DNA of 64,000 nucleotides from Antrihabitans spumae (GTDB lineage Bacteria; Actinomycetota; Actinomycetes; Mycobacteriales; Mycobacteriaceae), in NCBI RefSeq assembly GCF_043944905.1, contig NZ_JBIMSN010000060.1, forward strand, positions 115,483-179,482, in the 5' to 3' direction. Made by a program: the position numbers and the translations under genes. Numbering within the stretch: the stretch's first letter is position 1; the number at the start of each line of letters is the position of its first letter. The notes under the pieces are model-generated. The model saw only the letters and a program-made list of their open reading frames with translations, was not told the origin of the DNA and did not search any database. Shown piece after piece: positions 1-8,506 of this stretch.

Positions 1-2
1 TC

Positions 3-563
3 GACCTCGCTGCGCAGTTGGAAGCGCAACGCGATCACGTGCTCGGCAAGCCGCATCGCGAGAAGGACGGGTTCGACGACGATCTGCTCGCCGACGCGAA
101 CAAGACGAAAGACGAGCCGGGCGAAGACGAGAAAGCGTTCACCTCGCTCGGTGCCGACGCCGAACTCGATCAGGTCATCTACGACGGATCATCGTTCGGC
201 ACGGCGACGTTCTCCGGCAGCGACGAAGAGGCGGACTACCTCGGTCTGCCGGGTCTGCTCGATGCCGAACAGATGCGGGCCCTGCTGCGTGATCGCCAGG
301 ATCGGCAGCTGACCGATCGGCAGGCGGTCGGGTCGGAGAAGTCGGTCGCGCAGGTGAAGGCGACCGAGCGGGTTGCGGCTGCGCAGAATTTGACGGAGTT
401 ACGTCGCGAACTCAACGGTCTCGTCGCGATGCATCACCACAGAACCGGGAAGTCGCACGGAACCATTCACGGCGAGCTTCGTCGTGACTGTGGAGGTCCG
501 CCGACGGCGATCGCCACCGCCGACCAGCTCACCGAACGTATCGCGGCTCTCCGTCGCTGGTAG
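3..563 (+). CDS. C-terminal part of a probable DEAD/DEAH-box helicase (5' end outside window)
   Basis: An open frame enters from the left edge and stops at TAG 561-563, giving 186 visible residues and no start. The part seen is hydrophilic, with the stretch DEEADYLGLPGLL followed by a Gln/Arg/Asp-rich probable coiled coil (ALLRDRQDRQ). No helicase motif is visible because those would lie upstream. The name rests on my recollection that actinobacterial DEAD/DEAH helicases found beside sigA-region genes end with a similar YLGLPGLL plus coiled-coil tail; treat it as a family guess. The gene is followed after 12 bases by a palindromic repeat. It could be another large nucleic-acid-related protein. 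Confidence 0.5.
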   Translation, partial: DLAAQLEAQRDHVLGKPHREKDGFDDDLLADANKTKDEPGEDEKAFTSLGADAELDQVIYDGSSFGTATFSGSDEEADYLGLPGLLDAEQMRALLRDRQDRQLTDRQAVGSEKSVAQVKATERVAAAQNLTELRRELNGLVAMHHHRTGKSHGTIHGELRRDCGGPPTAIATADQLTERIAALRRW

Positions 564-575
564 GGCGCTGCGCGC

Positions 576-621
576 CTCGTGCGTCTTTTCGGTGGTCGGG
601 CCCGCCGAAAGGACGCACGAG
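576..621. repeat. Intergenic palindrome, copy 1 of 3
   Basis: Left arm CTCGTGCGTCTTTTCGG (576-592) pairs with CCGAAAGGACGCACGAG (605-621), with one A-to-G change that still wobble-pairs, around a 12-base spacer containing CGGGCCCG. The same arms recur near 29.9 kb and 45.5 kb. It lies just after a stop codon and between convergent genes, so it could act as a terminator or be a REP-like element. Confidence 0.75.
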
Positions 622-643
622 CGGCGTAGCCGACGACAAATAC

Positions 644-671
644 GGACGGCCTCCCGAAGGAGGCCGCCCGC
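644..671 (-). terminator. Rho-independent-type terminator of the DUF7455 gene
   Basis: Read on the minus strand the sequence is CGGCCTCC-TTCG-GGAGGCCG, a perfect 8-bp stem closed by the very stable UUCG tetraloop, followed by a short T-containing tail. It starts about 30 bases after the stop codon at 695. Confidence 0.7.
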
Positions 672-694
672 TGTAGGTAGTTGGGGAAGAGTGA

Positions 695-889
695 TCAGCT
701 GACCGGAATGGAATCCGACTCGATCTTCGCCGCGAGTTCCACGAGACGCGTCTCGTAGGCATTGGCGTGATGCTGGCAGAAGAGCAGTTCGCCTCCGGAC
801 GTCAAAACTGCACGTACCTTGGCTGCGGCTCCGCATCGGTCACAGCGGTCCGCAGCGGTCAGCGGGGCGCTTGTCAGTGTTGCTGGCAT
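695..889 (-). CDS. DUF7455 small zinc-ribbon-like protein (Rv2708c family)
   Basis: This 64-residue protein has the signature CDRCGAAAKVRA...GGELLFCQHH, in which two cysteine pairs/histidines look able to bind one zinc ion. The family is short, cytosolic, nearly universal in Mycobacteriales and of unknown function; its M. tuberculosis relative Rv2708c lies in the same sigA/sigB neighbourhood. ATG 887-889 is preceded by ACGGAGGAGTC, a strong ribosome site although the spacing is short. Downstream is a UUCG-loop terminator. It is divergent from the DUF952 gene, with about 180 bases between them for two promoters. Confidence 0.85.
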   Translation of the reverse strand: MPATLTSAPLTAADRCDRCGAAAKVRAVLTSGGELLFCQHHANAYETRLVELAAKIESDSIPVS

Positions 890-1071
890 GACTCCTCCGT
901 CCTAGCCTCCGGCTGGCGCCGTCGGCCTGGGCCTGTCCTTCCGAGCCATGGTGGTTCGGTGGCACTACTCTTACAGACGTTCGGGAGACAGGCTTTGTTC
1001 CCGAGGGCGTTTCATTGTGTTGTCACTAACACGAAACATTGCAGAATCTTTCGCTGTGAGGAGTCTTACCC

Positions 1072-1431
1072 GTGGGGAGCAGAATTCACACACTGCTTCA
1101 TATTTGCACGCTCGACGAGTGGCTCTCGGCGCGACGCACGGGTGAACATCGACCCGAATCTCTCGACACTCAAGGTTTCGTGCATTTGTCCGCACCGGAT
1201 CAGGTCCACCTACCCGCGAACCGAATTTTTGCAGGACGCAACGACCTTGTGCTGCTGCGGCTGGACCCGAACAGACTGACCTCGCCGGTGCGCTGGGAGG
1301 CAGGCGTTCCGTCCGATCCCGAGTCGATGCGGTTCCCGCACCTCTACGGTCCGCTGCCGACCGCGGCCGTCACCGCCGTCACCGAATACCGACCCGACGC
1401 CGATGGAACGTTCGGTCCGCTGCCAGGTTGA
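1072..1431 (+). CDS. DUF952 family protein
   Basis: This 119-residue protein reads IHTLLHICTLDEW...GFVHLSAPDQV, with LRLDPNRL and a late MRFPHLYGPLP, which is the DUF952 pattern. The fold is related to RNA 2'-phosphotransferase/ADP-ribosyltransferase-like enzymes, but no activity is established, so function is unknown. The start is GTG 1072, chosen because GAGGAG sits 8 bases upstream at about 1058. The stop is two bases from the stop of the convergent response-regulator gene, leaving no room for a terminator. Confidence 0.85.
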   Translation: MGSRIHTLLHICTLDEWLSARRTGEHRPESLDTQGFVHLSAPDQVHLPANRIFAGRNDLVLLRLDPNRLTSPVRWEAGVPSDPESMRFPHLYGPLPTAAVTAVTEYRPDADGTFGPLPG

Positions 1432-1433
1432 GT

Positions 1434-2099
1434 TCAACTGCTCGCAAGACCACGCGCGACGATCGCTGCCTGCACCCTGGACGTGACTCCCAGCTTCGTC
1501 AGCACCTTCGACACGTGCGTCTTGACTGTCGTCTCCCGGATGTAGAGCCGCGACGCGATCTGCGTGTTGGACAGCCCGTCACCGAGACAGTCCAGAACTT
1601 CGCGTTCGCGTTCGGTGAGGTCGGCGACGCCTGGCGGTGTCGCCGTGTCGGGCGCAGTCGACGCGAAGGCATCGATCAGGGTCCGAGTGACCTGCGGTGC
1701 CAGCACGCCGTCACCGGCCGCGACCGACTTGACGGCATCGACGAGTGTGTCGGCCGACGCGGACTTCAACATAAATCCCGACGCTCCTGCCCGCAGGGCT
1801 CGGAAGACGTACTCGTCGATCTCGAACGTCGTCAGAATCAGCACCTTGGCAAGGCCGGCCGTCGTTATCTGTGCGGTCGCAGCTATGCCGTCGACGCCAG
1901 GCATGCGGACGTCCATCAGAACGACGTCCGGGCGGAGCGCTTTGGTCTGTGCGACTGCGACATCACCGTCAGCTGCTTCGCCGACGACGACCATCCCGTC
2001 GACCGAGCCCAGAATCAGCCGCAACCCCGACCGAATGGCCGCGTGATCGTCGGCGATCAGGATCTTGATGACGGACCTGTCTGCCGGTTCGGCGGTCAT
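1434..2099 (-). CDS. NarL/FixJ-family response regulator
   Basis: A 221-residue cytosolic transcription regulator. The N-terminal receiver domain has the acidic pair D17/D18, phospho-acceptor D63 in LMDVRMPG and a conserved K near residue 113. The C-terminal LuxR-type helix-turn-helix (about 155-215) reads LTEREREVLDCLGDGLSNTQIA, then TVKTHVSKVLTKL. It overlaps the stop of the upstream histidine kinase gene by four bases, so the two are translationally coupled and form a pair. The signal sensed cannot be read from sequence. Confidence 0.93.
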   Translation of the reverse strand: MTAEPADRSVIKILIADDHAAIRSGLRLILGSVDGMVVVGEAADGDVAVAQTKALRPDVVLMDVRMPGVDGIAATAQITTAGLAKVLILTTFEIDEYVFRALRAGASGFMLKSASADTLVDAVKSVAAGDGVLAPQVTRTLIDAFASTAPDTATPPGVADLTEREREVLDCLGDGLSNTQIASRLYIRETTVKTHVSKVLTKLGVTSRVQAAIVARGLASS

Positions 2100-3304
2100 G
2101 TCGTCCCTGTCCGTTCAGTCGGTGTCATGGGTGAGGAGAGAGGCAACGACGCACGCACACACCATCGCCCAGCGCGCTCGCCCGCAGCGAACGATCCGCC
2201 GAGCAGTTCGGTTCGTTCACGCATGTTGCGCAATCCGCTGCGCGGTGAGTCGAGGTCGGCAGTCGCGGAGTTCCGCGCTGTGACCGCATTGGTCACGGTC
2301 AGCAACAACTGATCCGGGTCGACGCGGACCTCCATGTCGACGGCCTGGCCGGCGGCATGCTTCATCGCGTTGGTGAGCGCTTCCTGTGCGATGCGATAGG
2401 CGGTGTGGTCGACGGCAGACGGTATCGGAATGTCGTCGTGTTGGTTGCGCACGACGACGGCGGTTCCGGCGACGCGTGCGGATTCGACGAGTTTGGGCAG
2501 GTGGGCGAGACGGCGCGGCGCGGTGATCTCTCCGGACACGTCGTCGGATCGCAGCAGACCGATCATTGTCCGCATCTCGTCGAGGGCGCCGATGCTGTTG
2601 GCGCGCATGGACTTCAGAATCTCCGGGATCGAATCGGGGTTGCTTTCCTGCACCCGCAGCGCGGCTTCGGACTGGATCGCGATCGCAGAGAGGTGGCCGG
2701 CGATCACATCGTGCAGATCGCGGGCCATCGTGTTGCGTTCGTCTGCGATGGCGGCTCGACGGTCCAGTTCCGCGACGACCGTCAATGCGTGGGCGCGGGC
2801 TCGTTCGGCGTCGGCGATCTCCTTGTGTGTCCTGACGGCCAGCGCCCACCAGATCGGCGTTGCGAGGAAGGCGGACGCAATGGCGACCGCGATGGCGACC
2901 GAACGCCAGTCGCCGGTCACCGCGAGCACAGCACAGACGCCGACGACACTGCCCACGATCGACACGGCGACGACGGCCCGCGATTGCCGACGTGTTCCGT
3001 ACAGTGCCACCGCGTAGACGAGGTCGGAATAGATGAGCCACACCGGTACGGTCGGGCCAAGCGCGAGGTCGATGCCGAGGGGGATCAGTCCGGCGATGAT
3101 GGCCGTTGCCGGCGCGAGCCGTCGAGCGAAGGTCGCGAGGCACAGCATCGCGAGGACGCCGAAGCGAATCGCAAGCGACGGATCCGCGGCTTTCGTCGAC
3201 AACGGGTACAGACCTGCGACGTAGAGCATGCCGCCGAAGACGAACATGATGACAGCGATGATCGCGCTCTGGGCTGCTATCGACAGATCTGACCAGCGTC
3301 GCAC
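2096..3304 (-). CDS. Sensor histidine kinase of the NarL-partner type
   Basis: A membrane sensor kinase of 402 residues from the chosen GTG at 3302-3304. About five or six hydrophobic segments occupy residues 8-155, followed by a short coiled region and the HisKA_3 dimerisation domain with phospho-acceptor H198 in ARDLHDVIAGH. The ATPase domain contains AYRIAQEALTNAMKHA (N box) and a late GLRNMRERTELLGG (G box). A longer frame extends 69 codons upstream but is Arg-rich, lacks hydrophobicity and would overlap the divergent gene, so I rejected it. It is coupled to the response regulator immediately downstream. Confidence 0.9.
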   Translation of the reverse strand: MRRWSDLSIAAQSAIIAVIMFVFGGMLYVAGLYPLSTKAADPSLAIRFGVLAMLCLATFARRLAPATAIIAGLIPLGIDLALGPTVPVWLIYSDLVYAVALYGTRRQSRAVVAVSIVGSVVGVCAVLAVTGDWRSVAIAVAIASAFLATPIWWALAVRTHKEIADAERARAHALTVVAELDRRAAIADERNTMARDLHDVIAGHLSAIAIQSEAALRVQESNPDSIPEILKSMRANSIGALDEMRTMIGLLRSDDVSGEITAPRRLAHLPKLVESARVAGTAVVVRNQHDDIPIPSAVDHTAYRIAQEALTNAMKHAAGQAVDMEVRVDPDQLLLTVTNAVTARNSATADLDSPRSGLRNMRERTELLGGSFAAGERAGRWCVRASLPLSSPMTPTERTGTT

Positions 3305-3414
3305 CGTCCCATCACAACACAGCCCCGAGCGATGCCGAGTCCGTCGAAAGGATGAGGCTGGATCGGTCCGATGCACGACGCGCGGCGGGTACTGCCACGA
3401 CGAGAGTCGTTCCA

Positions 3415-4116
3415 ATGACAACCGTGCTCGTTCTCGGCCTCGTCGGCCTCGCTCTGGTCGACAGCACGAGTATCGGAACCTTGGTCGTTCCGGTGTGGCT
3501 GCTGTTGTCACCGAAACGACCTTCGGTGCGCATGCTCGCCTACTACCTCGCGACGATCACGGCGTTCTACTTCGTGGTCGGGGTCGCCTTGGTCCTCGTG
3601 GCGCAAGCCGGTACCGACTGGTTGCAGTCGTCGCTGCGGAGTCCGGTCGTGCTGGTGCCGCAGCTGGTGGTCGGGGTCGGTCTTTTCGCGCTGTCGTGGC
3701 GGTTCGACTCGAAGAAACGTCGAAGCCGAGGTGAGCCGGATCGTGTGGCGCGCTGGCGCGAACGTGCCATCGACTCGCAGTCGTCGGGTCGCGGTCTTGC
3801 GATCCTCGCCGTGAGCGCTGCGACGTTGGAACTCTTCTCGATGTTGCCGTATCTGGCCGCGATCGGATTGCTCGTCGCGAGTCCGCTGTCGGCTGTGCAA
3901 TGGCTTCCGCTCCTTGCCGGCTACTGCGTCGTGATGATCGCACCCGCCTTGCTTCTCGTCGGCGCACGGACCGCCATGCACGATCGCATCGAGCCGCTGC
4001 TTCGCAAGATCGATGCACTGTTGATCCGGCACGCCGACAGCGCCGCAGGGTGGGCGTTGGGGATCGTCGGCTTCCTGCTCGCAGGCGACGCCGCCTCGCA
4101 ACTCTTCTTCGCCTGA
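3415..4116 (+). CDS. GAP/Sap-like polytopic membrane protein
   Basis: A 233-residue membrane protein with about six hydrophobic segments. The opening VLGLVGLALVDSTSIGTLVVP is typical of the GAP (glycopeptidolipid-addressing / sulfolipid-addressing) family, small membrane proteins linked in mycobacteria to export of surface glycolipids. A charged loop (KKRRSRGEPDRVARWRER) separates the two halves. I chose ATG 3415, which has GAGAG about 8 bases upstream and begins directly at the first membrane segment; ATG 3352 would add 21 polar residues and has no spaced ribosome site. It is divergent from the histidine kinase. Its cargo is unknown. Confidence 0.72.
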   Translation: MTTVLVLGLVGLALVDSTSIGTLVVPVWLLLSPKRPSVRMLAYYLATITAFYFVVGVALVLVAQAGTDWLQSSLRSPVVLVPQLVVGVGLFALSWRFDSKKRRSRGEPDRVARWRERAIDSQSSGRGLAILAVSAATLELFSMLPYLAAIGLLVASPLSAVQWLPLLAGYCVVMIAPALLLVGARTAMHDRIEPLLRKIDALLIRHADSAAGWALGIVGFLLAGDAASQLFFA

Positions 4117-4143
4117 CTCCACCCCCTCTGCGCCGTCCGGGGA

Positions 4144-4149
4144 TACGCT
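4144..4149 (+). promoter_or_regulatory. Leaderless -10 (TACGCT) for the K+/H+ antiporter operon
   Basis: TACGCT ends six bases before the GTG at 4156, matching TANNNT plus a 6-7 base spacer, and no ribosome site is present. It implies transcription beginning at the start codon. Confidence 0.5.
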
Positions 4150-4155
4150 CGATTC

Positions 4156-4638
4156 GTGAACGTCGAAGTAACGCCACTGCCAGGTATCGGGGTCCGTAAG
4201 GACTTCGAACTCGGGTCAGGACGGCGGATCGGTGTCGTGACGCATCGCGACGGTACGACCGACCTGATCGTCTCCAAGCGCGACGATCCGGACGCCTGTG
4301 CGGCGCAGGTTCCCCTGTCCAACGAAGAAGCCGCGGTGCTCGGCAACCTGCTAGGCGCTCCGCAACTCGTCGCGCAGTTGCAAGAGGAGCACAGGGACCT
4401 GCCCGGCATCAACACTCGGCAGTTGCCGATCGGCGACGGGTCGCCGTACGACGGTCGGACGCTGGGCGACACCGGCATGCGCACCCGCACGAAAGTCTCG
4501 ATCGTGGCAGTCATGCGGGCAGGTCAGCTGCACCCCTCGCCCGGACCGGACTTCACGTTCACCAAGGGCGATCTACTTGTGATCGTCGGCACGACCGACG
4601 GCCTCGACGCCGCAGCCAAGATCCTCACCCACGGGTGA
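4156..4638 (+). CDS. K+/H+ antiporter regulatory subunit, KhtT-like (TrkA-C domain)
   Basis: A 160-residue cytosolic protein. Residues 1-70 form the KhtT-like N-terminal domain (VEVTPLPGIGVRKDFEL). Residues about 80-158 form a TrkA-C/RCK-C domain (TKVSIVAVMRAGQLHPSPGP, then FTKGDLLVIVGTTDGL). In Bacillus subtilis KhtT gates the K+/H+ antiporter KhtU in response to nucleotides such as c-di-AMP and to pH; the same role is inferred here because the next gene encodes the transporter. GTG start with a leaderless -10 and no Shine-Dalgarno. The gap to the transporter gene is 30 bases. Confidence 0.85.
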   Translation: MNVEVTPLPGIGVRKDFELGSGRRIGVVTHRDGTTDLIVSKRDDPDACAAQVPLSNEEAAVLGNLLGAPQLVAQLQEEHRDLPGINTRQLPIGDGSPYDGRTLGDTGMRTRTKVSIVAVMRAGQLHPSPGPDFTFTKGDLLVIVGTTDGLDAAAKILTHG

Positions 4639-4668
4639 GAGCTTGGCCGGGGGTTCGGATGTTCCACG

Positions 4669-5874
4669 ATGGATGACACCGCTCTCGCCCTCATCGAACT
4701 CGGCGCCGTATTTTTCGCTCTCGGAGTACTCGGTCGCCTCGCAGGACGAATCGGTCTGTCGCCCATTCCGCTCTATCTCGTCGGTGGTGTGGCCTTCGGC
4801 CACGGCGGTCTCGTCCCGCTCGGTGAAGCGGGTGAGTTCAGTCATCTAGCGGCCGAGATCGGCGTCGTCCTGCTGCTTTTGCTCCTCGGACTCGAATACA
4901 CCGCACCCGAACTCGTCAACGGACTCCAGAAGTCGTGGATGGCAGGTGTTCTCGACCTCGTTCTCAACGCGACGCCGGGCGCGGTTGTCGCGTTGCTGCT
5001 CGGGTGGGGACCGATCGGGGCACTGACACTCGCTGGTGTCACCTACATCTCGTCGTCGGGTATCGCCGCCAAGGTGCTGACCGACCTCGGCAGGCTCGGT
5101 AACCGCGAAACGCCGGTGGTGCTTTCGATCCTGGTGTTCGAGGACCTTGCAATGGCGTTGTATCTGCCGATTCTCACCGCGTTGCTCGCCGGCGTCGGAT
5201 TCTTCGGTGGTCTGCAGGCGCTCGGAATCGCGCTGCTGGTGATCACGACCGTGCTGTTGATCGCGCTGCGCTACGGGCACTACGTATCGGCAATCGTCGA
5301 CAGCGCGGACCGCGAGGTGTTCCTGCTCAAGCTTCTCGGTGCCGCGTTGCTCGTCGCGGGAATCGCACAGGGTCTACAGGTGTCGGCGGCTGTTGGCGCC
5401 TTTATGCTCGGCATCGCGATCTCGGGGTCGACCGCTCACAACGCGACGAAACTGCTCGAGCCACTCCGTGATCTCTTCGCGGCGATGTTCTTCGTCGTCT
5501 TCGGATTGAACACCGACCCAGCCAGCATCCCGCCGGTACTCGGCTGGGCGATCGTGCTCGCGGTCAGCACGACCGCGACCAAACTCGCGACCGGGTGGTG
5601 GGCGGCCGCACATCAGAACGTGGGCAAGATGGGCCGCGCTCGTGCCGGCGCGGCACTTGTCGCGCGTGGTGAATTCTCGATCGTGATCGCGGGACTTGCC
5701 GTCGCGGCAGGGACCGTCGAGGACGATCTCGCGGCGCTCGCAACGGCGTACGTGCTGCTGATGGCCATCGTCGGCCCGATCGCAGCTCGATTCGCTGAGC
5801 CGGTGGTGCGACTGTTCCAACGGCCCGAGCCCGATCCCCATGGCGCTGAGGTCGACCCGTTTTTCAGGCCCTGA
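4669..5874 (+). CDS. Monovalent cation:proton antiporter, CPA2 family (KefB/KhtU-like)
   Basis: A 401-residue integral membrane protein with about 12 helices. It has the family landmarks ELGAVFFALGVLGRLAGRIG at the N-terminus, the interrupted-helix stretch TYISSSGIAAKVL and the ion-pathway segment VFEDLAMAL, where Asp is expected to carry the exchanged ion. It has no C-terminal TrkA-N domain, consistent with regulation by the separate KhtT-like subunit encoded just upstream. Probable role: K+ (or Na+) efflux in exchange for protons. Downstream, up to 6027, I see nothing beyond a weak GC hairpin at the stop. Confidence 0.9.
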   Translation: MDDTALALIELGAVFFALGVLGRLAGRIGLSPIPLYLVGGVAFGHGGLVPLGEAGEFSHLAAEIGVVLLLLLLGLEYTAPELVNGLQKSWMAGVLDLVLNATPGAVVALLLGWGPIGALTLAGVTYISSSGIAAKVLTDLGRLGNRETPVVLSILVFEDLAMALYLPILTALLAGVGFFGGLQALGIALLVITTVLLIALRYGHYVSAIVDSADREVFLLKLLGAALLVAGIAQGLQVSAAVGAFMLGIAISGSTAHNATKLLEPLRDLFAAMFFVVFGLNTDPASIPPVLGWAIVLAVSTTATKLATGWWAAAHQNVGKMGRARAGAALVARGEFSIVIAGLAVAAGTVEDDLAALATAYVLLMAIVGPIAARFAEPVVRLFQRPEPDPHGAEVDPFFRP

Positions 5875-6027
5875 ATTTCGGGGCTGAGTTTCGAGGAAAA
5901 CTTCTTCTCGCGGGTTCAACCCGATCGACGGCCAGTCCGTATTCATCTGTGTCCGATCCTGTCTAGTCCATGTCGGATCTCATACATGTCCGAAGGATTT
6001 CGCCACCGCTGAAGGAGCTCACCCGCG

Positions 6028-6669
6028 ATGACTGCGCCCGCCTTGCCCGAACTCGAGATTCCGGGCGTCTACCGGATCGAGAACATCAGCGTCAAGGAGG
6101 GCATGCCGCTCGTCCTCGACATGACGCGAGCCGTCTACCCCCATGCTGAGGTGTACGGCGACTACATCACCGTGCAGGAACACATCGATGTTCCACCGGA
6201 GGAGTTGTTCGAATACCTCTCCGACACAAGAAGTCTCGGCGAGTGGACCTACAGCATGCGCGACTTCGTCGAATGCGACGAAGAAGGTCTCTGGGTCTCC
6301 GACGACCGAATCGGCGACCACACCAAGATCTACACCCGAACCATTGCCAGCGCCGACGCTCGCACCGTCGACTACCACTGCGCGTGGGACCAGGGCAAAC
6401 ACCTGTGGATGATCTACCTCATGCGCGTCATAGACGCGCAGGTGGTGTTGAACAAGCCCGGTTCGGTCGTCATCTGGACCAACTGCCGCCATCCGTACTA
6501 CGACGGCAACGCGTACCCGGAAACCGCGCCCGAGGGTCGTCCCGTCTGGGTCGGTGACTTCTGGGAGCTGTTCTATGCAGGCCACCTCATGGAACTGCGC
6601 AACCTCAAAGCAATCGCCGAATACCGGCACACGAATGGCCAGCCGATCAAGCCCGAGTGGATGAAGTGA
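6028..6669 (+). CDS. SRPBCC/START-fold protein coupled to a KAS III-like enzyme
   Basis: A 213-residue soluble protein. Residues 45-150 have the SRPBCC pattern: YITVQEHIDVPPEELFEYLSD, then LGEWTYSMRDF, and a closing DFWELFYAGHLMELRNLK helix. SRPBCC proteins bind hydrophobic ligands and include polyketide aromatases/cyclases. AAGGAG at 6013-6018 precedes the ATG. The stop codon TGA shares its A with the ATG of the next gene (TGATG), so the pair is translationally coupled and should act together, presumably on a fatty-acyl or polyketide intermediate. The substrate is unknown. Confidence 0.75.
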   Translation: MTAPALPELEIPGVYRIENISVKEGMPLVLDMTRAVYPHAEVYGDYITVQEHIDVPPEELFEYLSDTRSLGEWTYSMRDFVECDEEGLWVSDDRIGDHTKIYTRTIASADARTVDYHCAWDQGKHLWMIYLMRVIDAQVVLNKPGSVVIWTNCRHPYYDGNAYPETAPEGRPVWVGDFWELFYAGHLMELRNLKAIAEYRHTNGQPIKPEWMK

Positions 6670-7679
6670 TGAAACCAGTTGTCAGCCTTGCCGATGTATC
6701 CAGCTACCTGCCGAAGGATCGGGTCAGCGCGGACTACTTCGCCAAGTACGCGGAATCGGGGCAGCAGGCATCGAATGTGATGTTCAAGGCTCCCGCATTC
6801 CGCCACCACGTCGCGCCGGGCGAGACGCCTGCCGACATGGTCGAAGCCGCCATCGCGCCACTGTTCGAGCGTCAAGGTGCCGACTTTCTGGACGAGGTCG
6901 ACGTCCTGATCACCCACACCCAGTTGCCTGACCTCGGCATCGTCGGCAGTGGCGGTGACATTGCGCACCGGCTCGGTATCAACCCGGAATGGTTGATCGA
7001 CCTGCACAACGGTGGCTGCGCGGTGTTCGTCTACATGATGAAGATCGCCAAGCAGATCCTGGAAACGACATCTGCCCGTTCGGCTTTGATCGTCACGACG
7101 CAGAACTGTGCGGGTCAGGTATTCACGCAGGACCAGGTCAGGTCCCTGCCGCAAGCCGCGATCCCCGGCGATGGTGCGGCGGTCGGTCTGCTGACGAAGT
7201 CCGACGAGTCACCGATCCTCGATGTCGAAGCGATTCATCTGCCACAGTACGCAGGTCAGATGACGGTGATGGCCGATCCGCCCCGAAAATACTGGGAGGC
7301 AGGCGAAGGGCAGATGCACCTCGGCTTCACGGAGTCGAAGATCGCGAAAGTTCTCGCTCGGGGCAATCGCATCGTGCCCGAAGTCGCTGCGCAGGTGTGC
7401 AAGCGCATCGGCGTGAAGTCGAGTGACCTGGATTTGCTCGTGACGAACCAGCCGAACCGGCTGTTCCTACGAAACTGGCGCGACGCGCTGCAGGTCCCGA
7501 AGGAGCGTCATCCGGACACGTTCGAAGACTGTGGAAACCTTTTCGGCGCAGGCATTCCCGTCACGTTCGACCGTGCGGTCCGCGAAGGGAAGGTGGCACC
7601 TGGATCGCTGGTGATGTTCGCGGGATTTGCACACGCCGGTGATTTCGCTGCCGCGACCGCGGTGCGCTGGAAGGGCTGA
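6669..7679 (+). CDS. Atypical 3-oxoacyl-ACP synthase III (thiolase-fold) enzyme
   Basis: A 336-residue thiolase-fold protein of the FabH/OleA/CerJ type. The nucleophilic Cys117 lies in DLHNGGCAVFV. The usual HQAN catalytic motif is replaced by NQPN, so Asn260 stands where the catalytic His is expected, while Asn290 (DCGNLFGAG) is kept. Loss of that His is seen in family members that do acyl transfer rather than decarboxylative condensation, so it may not be a true FabH. The start is ATG 6669, which overlaps the previous stop by one base; GTG 6657 is possible. It is not next to other fatty-acid genes, which argues for a secondary-metabolite or lipid-modifying role. Confidence 0.8.
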   Translation: MKPVVSLADVSSYLPKDRVSADYFAKYAESGQQASNVMFKAPAFRHHVAPGETPADMVEAAIAPLFERQGADFLDEVDVLITHTQLPDLGIVGSGGDIAHRLGINPEWLIDLHNGGCAVFVYMMKIAKQILETTSARSALIVTTQNCAGQVFTQDQVRSLPQAAIPGDGAAVGLLTKSDESPILDVEAIHLPQYAGQMTVMADPPRKYWEAGEGQMHLGFTESKIAKVLARGNRIVPEVAAQVCKRIGVKSSDLDLLVTNQPNRLFLRNWRDALQVPKERHPDTFEDCGNLFGAGIPVTFDRAVREGKVAPGSLVMFAGFAHAGDFAAATAVRWKG

Positions 7680-7744
7680 ATCAGCATCGGTCGCGACGCT
7701 CTGTCCTCGAAGGTCAACCGGGACCGAATGTTGCATCGGTTCGC

Positions 7745-8506
7745 CTATTCGGCACCGCTGCGACATTCGGTCCGGCTGATCAGAGCATCGACTGCGGTGG
7801 CTACCGCTGCAGACGTAGCCGGTTGCGCCACAATGGAATTCGGCCGATTGCGGACGAGATAGCGGCCGTCGTTCGCGTAGTCGATCACATGAAAGCTCGT
7901 CGGGACTTCGTCGGATCGGTTGTCGTAGCCACCGCCTGGTGCGGCGCCGAACTCTGCGACAAGCGTGCGCGGCCGATCGAAGAACGTCGTTATGGTGTCG
8001 TGGGGTCGGACGTGATCGGTCGCCGTGAGAATCCCGCCGCGTCGATCGTCGTCGAGATCGGATTTGTGAATCGTCAACTCGCGCAATCGTCCTGGCGCGC
8101 AGGACGGTAGCAGTTCGAGCAACCGCGACGTAATGGCCTTTGCGGGCAGACGACGAACGACGAGGTCGGATCCGGTGTCGGGCGTCGTGCCGGCGTCCTG
8201 GACGGCGAGCACTGCTGTCGGTCCGAGTAGGGCGGCATGCACACGCACGATCTCCTGAAGGTTCGGGCCGAGGAAGCCGTACAACTCGATTCGAAGGCTG
8301 GGCCTGGCAAATACCTCGAGCGCCGCCCGGAGATCGTCGTTCTGGTCTTCGGCAAGCCTGGCGGCCGCGGCAGACCGTTGTGTACGCAATTGCGTTCCGG
8401 TGTCGGCGTTCTCGCGGTATCTGAGGGGGTAGGGCAAGCGGTCGAGGCCGGCCGTGCGCAGCGCAACCGCGAACTCGGTTCCGGTCACCCGCCATTCGCT
8501 GCTCAC
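7745..8506 (-). CDS. EspG-family type VII secretion chaperone
   Basis: A 253-residue soluble protein matching the EspG family: WRVTGTEFAVALRTAGLDRLPYPL at the N-terminus, LYGFLGP, then DNRSDEVPTSFHVIDYANDGRYLV. EspG proteins bind the helical tip of PPE-type substrates in the cytosol and deliver them to an ESX secretion machine. Its GTG start overlaps the stop of the upstream PPE-like gene by four bases, so chaperone and client are co-translated. No EccB/C/D/E or MycP gene is visible in this window, so the pair must use a secretion system encoded elsewhere. Confidence 0.85.
   Translation of the reverse strand: MSSEWRVTGTEFAVALRTAGLDRLPYPLRYRENADTGTQLRTQRSAAAARLAEDQNDDLRAALEVFARPSLRIELYGFLGPNLQEIVRVHAALLGPTAVLAVQDAGTTPDTGSDLVVRRLPAKAITSRLLELLPSCAPGRLRELTIHKSDLDDDRRGGILTATDHVRPHDTITTFFDRPRTLVAEFGAAPGGGYDNRSDEVPTSFHVIDYANDGRYLVRNRPNSIVAQPATSAAVATAVDALISRTECRSGAE

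Noticed and set aside
5850..5890. Terminator after the K+/H+ antiporter
   Set aside because: Five-base GC stem with a wobble pair and no T-tract.
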